Below the pieces are notes generated by a model. That model saw only the letters and a list, made by a program, of their open reading frames with translations, ran no database searches and was not told the DNA's origin. DNA of 17,118 nt from an uncultured Synechococcus sp. (GTDB lineage: Bacteria > Cyanobacteriota > Cyanobacteriia > PCC-6307 > Cyanobiaceae), in the NCBI GenBank assembly GCA_913050105.1, contig CAJWZN010000015.1:1-17118 (forward strand), in the 5' to 3' direction. The position numbers were made by a program, and so were the translations under genes. Shown here piece after piece: positions 15,103 to 17,118 of this stretch. How positions within the stretch are numbered: the first letter of the stretch is position 1; every line of letters starts with the position of its first letter.

Positions 15103-15552
15103 TCCCGGCAGAGTTAACAAGCTTGTTTTTTGCCAGATCAGATCTGTTGGAACTGTCAGTCGGATCTGGTGCCCTCCATCACGAAACCAGGGCTGCTCGA
15201 GCGGCTTCTGCTTCAGCTGGTCAGGATTCATGTGCCAGGCGGCAGAGAGATAGGACCGCACCTGTTCAGCCGAGGGGGCATCGACCCGTTGCCAGTGAAC
15301 AATCGCCAGGGCACCCGGCCTGGACGTGAGTGTTACCAATCGGTGTGAGGCATTTCCATCTCCTGCAGGCTCAATGGTTTCCTTCAACTGCTCATCAACG
15401 ATGTAAAGCCGCAGGTCTTGTTCACTTTCCTCTTGGGGCAATGGATATTTGTTGAAGTAAAGCTCTCGAGCCCGATGGAAAGCAGCTCCGGGTGCGCGGC
15501 TCATCAGTGCTTCGTAGGCCTCAATCAATCGCTTGCTCGCCCCCTCTGTCAT
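15100..15552 (-). CDS. Uncharacterised protein, about 150 residues
   Basis: I do not recognise this protein. It is predicted soluble and helical at the N-terminus (MTEGASKRLIEAYEALMSRA). A mixed region follows with ELYFNKYPLPQEE, a central LVTLTSRPGALAIVHWQRVD and a C-terminal IRLTVPTDLIWQK. No signal peptide, membrane segment or catalytic motif is evident. The frame is open to 15663 (187 residues), but that extension lies antisense to the conserved first strand of the thiamine-binding protein gene, so I prefer the ATG at 15552. GTG codons at 15567 and 15573 are alternatives. A hairpin terminator at its stop and the lack of any rival frame support it as a real gene. Confidence 0.68.
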   Translation of the reverse strand: MTEGASKRLIEAYEALMSRAPGAAFHRARELYFNKYPLPQEESEQDLRLYIVDEQLKETIEPAGDGNASHRLVTLTSRPGALAIVHWQRVDAPSAEQVRSYLSAAWHMNPDQLKQKPLEQPWFRDGGHQIRLTVPTDLIWQKTSLLTLPG

Positions 15553-15595
15553 ATCGATGCATTCCACTTCCACGATGATGACCTGCGTTGAGTCC

Positions 15596-15601
15596 AGGTG
15601 G
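15596..15601 (+). promoter_or_regulatory. Shine-Dalgarno site for the thiamine-binding protein gene
   Basis: AGGTGG lies 5 bases before the ATG at 15607. It favours that start over the GTG at 15598, which the site itself overlaps. Confidence 0.6.
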
Positions 15602-15606
15602 AAGAA

Positions 15607-15915
15607 ATGGAGCGGTGGTTGAGCGTTGATCTCTGTGTGGTTCCGATCGGTGTTGGCGTTCACTTGTCGCCCTATATCGCCACCTGTAAGCGGGTGATTG
15701 AGTCAGCCGGCCTTGACCACGAACTTGGTCCGAACGGTACAGCGATCGAAGGGCCCTGGGATGAGGTGATGGCTTGCGTGCGCTGCTGTCACGACGCTTT
15801 GCACAACATGGGTGTACCGCGGGTTTACACAACGTTGAAGCTCAATACCCGCACCGATCGGCGTCAGAATTTTCAGGAGAAGGTGGCCAGTGTTGAACGG
15901 GAACTAAATCACTGA
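15607..15915 (+). CDS. MTH1187/DUF77 family thiamine-binding protein
   Basis: This 102-residue small alpha/beta (ferredoxin-like) protein belongs to the MTH1187/YqgV family, whose members bind thiamine or its pyrimidine precursor in tetramers. Diagnostic parts are the first strand VDLCVVPIGVGVHLSPYIA, the loop LGPNGTAIEGPWDEVM at about 40-55, and the last strand VYTTLKLNTRTDRR. Whether it buffers thiamine or takes part in salvage or transport is not known from the sequence. The ATG at 15607 follows AGGTGG by 5 bases. Upstream, head-to-head, lies the uncharacterised minus-strand gene. Confidence 0.9.
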   Translation: MERWLSVDLCVVPIGVGVHLSPYIATCKRVIESAGLDHELGPNGTAIEGPWDEVMACVRCCHDALHNMGVPRVYTTLKLNTRTDRRQNFQEKVASVERELNH

Positions 15916-15994
15916 AATCTGGAGAAGTTCCGTTTATTCGGCGACTTCAGCGGCAGCTGTTGAAACCAATGCCTTTAGTGATCGGTCCAGTGGG

Positions 15995-16480
15995 ATGGCT
16001 CGCTTGCCCTGGGGCCTTGTGGCTCTGCTGATGGGATTGGGGTGGACAACTCCGGTGCAGGCGACGACCTGGAACCGCATCGCTCAGTTCCTCCAGATGA
16101 TCGAGACCACTGGTGTTGAGGCCTTTGTTGCCAATGACTGCCCCGCTGGACTACTTGGGGCGTTTCATGACGGTCGACAGGTGATTCTCCTCTGCGGGAA
16201 CAACCTTCCCGATGATCCAACCCCGGTCTGGGTGGTGCTCGCCCATGAGTCTGCCCATGTAATGCAGTCCTGCAAGGGTGGAACCCTGCTCCCCCCTGCT
16301 CTGCTCAGTTCCGGGATGGATGAGGCGCGCCGTCTTCAGCCGGACGCCTTCCAAGACCTAAATCTTTATCACAGCGGACAGCACCATGTGGAGGCGGAGG
16401 CCCGGTTGGTGCAGGCCTTGCCTCCGGATCAGGTCGTGACTCTCTTTCAGACGCACTGTGCCTCCCGACTTGAGAGGTGA
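15995..16480 (+). CDS. Secreted HExxH (zincin-like) protein
   Basis: This is a 161-residue exported protein. A signal peptide spans about residues 1-23 (hydrophobic GLVALLMGLGW, then PVQA cleavage type). The mature part holds a zinc-peptidase-like motif HESAHVMQ (His84, Glu85, His88). A possible third ligand lies about 45 residues later in HHVEAEARL (Glu133 or Glu135), which is a gluzincin-like arrangement. Four cysteines in the mature protein (residues 49, 67, 93 and 155) could form disulfides outside the cytoplasm. Small proteins with this motif are, as far as I recall, common in marine picocyanobacteria without a known substrate. The ATG at 15995 gives a well-formed signal peptide. The 3' end overlaps the RluA-type gene by 23 bp. 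Peptidase activity is an inference from the motif. Confidence 0.83.
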   Translation: MARLPWGLVALLMGLGWTTPVQATTWNRIAQFLQMIETTGVEAFVANDCPAGLLGAFHDGRQVILLCGNNLPDDPTPVWVVLAHESAHVMQSCKGGTLLPPALLSSGMDEARRLQPDAFQDLNLYHSGQHHVEAEARLVQALPPDQVVTLFQTHCASRLER

Positions 16481-17084
16481 TCCGCTCCCGGTTCTATATC
16501 GGGATCCATGGCTCATGGTGGTGCTCAAACCATCCGGGCTTCTGAGTCAGCCTGGGCGTGGTCCCGAGTTGCAAGACTCCCTGATCAGTCGGATGCAACG
16601 CCATGAACCAGGCCTGCATCTGGTGCATCGCCTTGACCGTGACACCTCCGGTTTGATTCTGCTGGCGCGCAGCAAGGACAGTCTGCGGCGTTGCGGTGAA
16701 TTGTTCGCCAGGCGCCGTGTGAGCAAGCTCTACGAAGCGGAAGTGGCGGGTCGTCTGCAGGGAAGCGGGCGGATTGAGAACCGTCTGGCCCGATTGCAGA
16801 GAGATCCGCCTCGTTACGGGCCCCATCCGGAAGGCCGCCCGGCCGTCACCCTGTGGCGAACCCATGCCTTGCTCAAGCTGTCCACAAAACTGTGGATGCG
16901 TCCAATCACCGGAAGATCCCACCAACTCCGATCCCATCTGGCGGAGTTGGGTCATCCGATTCTGGGTGATGCGATCTATGGGTTGAACGCCGTTGGACCG
17001 CTTCGGCTTCATGCCCGAGCCCTGGCTTTGCCGCACCCATTCACTGGCGGGCGTTTGCGTGTGTGTTCGCCTGGCTGGGGCTGA
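16458..17084 (+). CDS. RluA-family RNA pseudouridine synthase
   Basis: This 208-residue enzyme converts specific uridines in rRNA or tRNA to pseudouridine. The catalytic motif HRLDRDTSGLILLA contains Asp60. SKLYEAEVAGR near 108-118 and TGRSHQLRSHLAELGHPILGD near 150-170 are the other conserved RluA-family segments. There is no N-terminal S4 domain, so it resembles the short RluA/TruC-like forms. The target base is unknown. The start is GTG at 16458, 23 bp inside the preceding gene. TTG at 16470 is an alternative, and the first beta-strand (LPVLYRDPWLMVVLKPSG) begins soon after. Translation is probably coupled to the upstream gene. Confidence 0.93.
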   Translation: MPPDLRGDPLPVLYRDPWLMVVLKPSGLLSQPGRGPELQDSLISRMQRHEPGLHLVHRLDRDTSGLILLARSKDSLRRCGELFARRRVSKLYEAEVAGRLQGSGRIENRLARLQRDPPRYGPHPEGRPAVTLWRTHALLKLSTKLWMRPITGRSHQLRSHLAELGHPILGDAIYGLNAVGPLRLHARALALPHPFTGGRLRVCSPGWG

Positions 17085-17092
17085 TCGGATCA

Positions 17093-17118
17093 ATGAAAAC
17101 CCTGCATCTGGATGATGC
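17093..17118 (+). CDS. Possible start of a further gene, cut by the window edge
   Basis: An ATG 8 bases after the RluA-type stop opens a frame reading MKTLHLDD to the edge. Only eight codons are visible, so this is a positional guess: the strand is right for co-transcription, but no clear Shine-Dalgarno site is present. Confidence 0.3.

Noticed and set aside
15015..15348. Two plus-strand frames (104 and 72 codons) opposite the uncharacterised gene at 15100-15552
   Set aside because: They overlap each other and the hairpin terminator, and neither translation looks like a folded protein. The minus-strand frame is longer and ends at a terminator.

Overview
The window looks like an ordinary chromosomal segment of a marine picocyanobacterium (Synechococcus/Cyanobium type). 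The basis is the gene set: petG and a CytM-like cytochrome c (photosynthesis and respiration), a CAAD/CURT1-type thylakoid protein, CrtL-type lycopene beta-cyclase, GuaB3, a DUF3370 secreted protein and a GH57 branching enzyme, all tightly packed with short spacers. I see no transposase, integrase, phage gene, CRISPR array, tRNA or rRNA. No gene-free stretch exceeds 300 bases.

Layout. Positions 1-3068 are a minus-strand run: cytM, trmJ, a membrane-anchored class A beta-lactamase-like serine hydrolase, and a DUF3370 secreted protein that runs off the left edge. petG lies alone on the plus strand at 3125-3238, divergent from cytM and overlapping the 3' end of rsmD. From 6764 down to 3171 comes a second minus-strand series: the CAAD protein, guaB3, then, after an inverted repeat and a possible terminator, trxA-hisH-rsmD. 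From 6857 gyrA and crtL run on the plus strand, 2 bp apart. crtL collides tail-to-tail with a minus-strand GH57 glucan branching enzyme. That enzyme diverges from leuA, which is followed by an ABC sugar-transporter permease. Two small uncharacterised minus-strand genes (14813-15031 and 15100-15552) follow. The right end is a plus-strand series: a thiamine-binding (MTH1187/DUF77) protein, a secreted HExxH protein and an RluA-type pseudouridine synthase.

Functional themes are housekeeping: RNA modification (TrmJ, RsmD, RluA-type), amino-acid synthesis (HisH, LeuA), purine synthesis (GuaB3), redox and electron transport (TrxA, CytM, PetG), carotenoid synthesis, glycogen branching and DNA topology. 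Several start codons had to be chosen from context. hisH begins at a TTG behind a strong Shine-Dalgarno site, rsmD at an ATGA overlap, trxA at the usual family start, and the thiamine-binding protein at an ATG behind AGGTGG.

I found no convincing new multi-gene system. The items most worth a second look are the serine hydrolase/DUF3370 pair, in which the hydrolase appears to lack the class A deacylating glutamate, the rsmD tail written on the antisense of petG, and the small exported HExxH protein.
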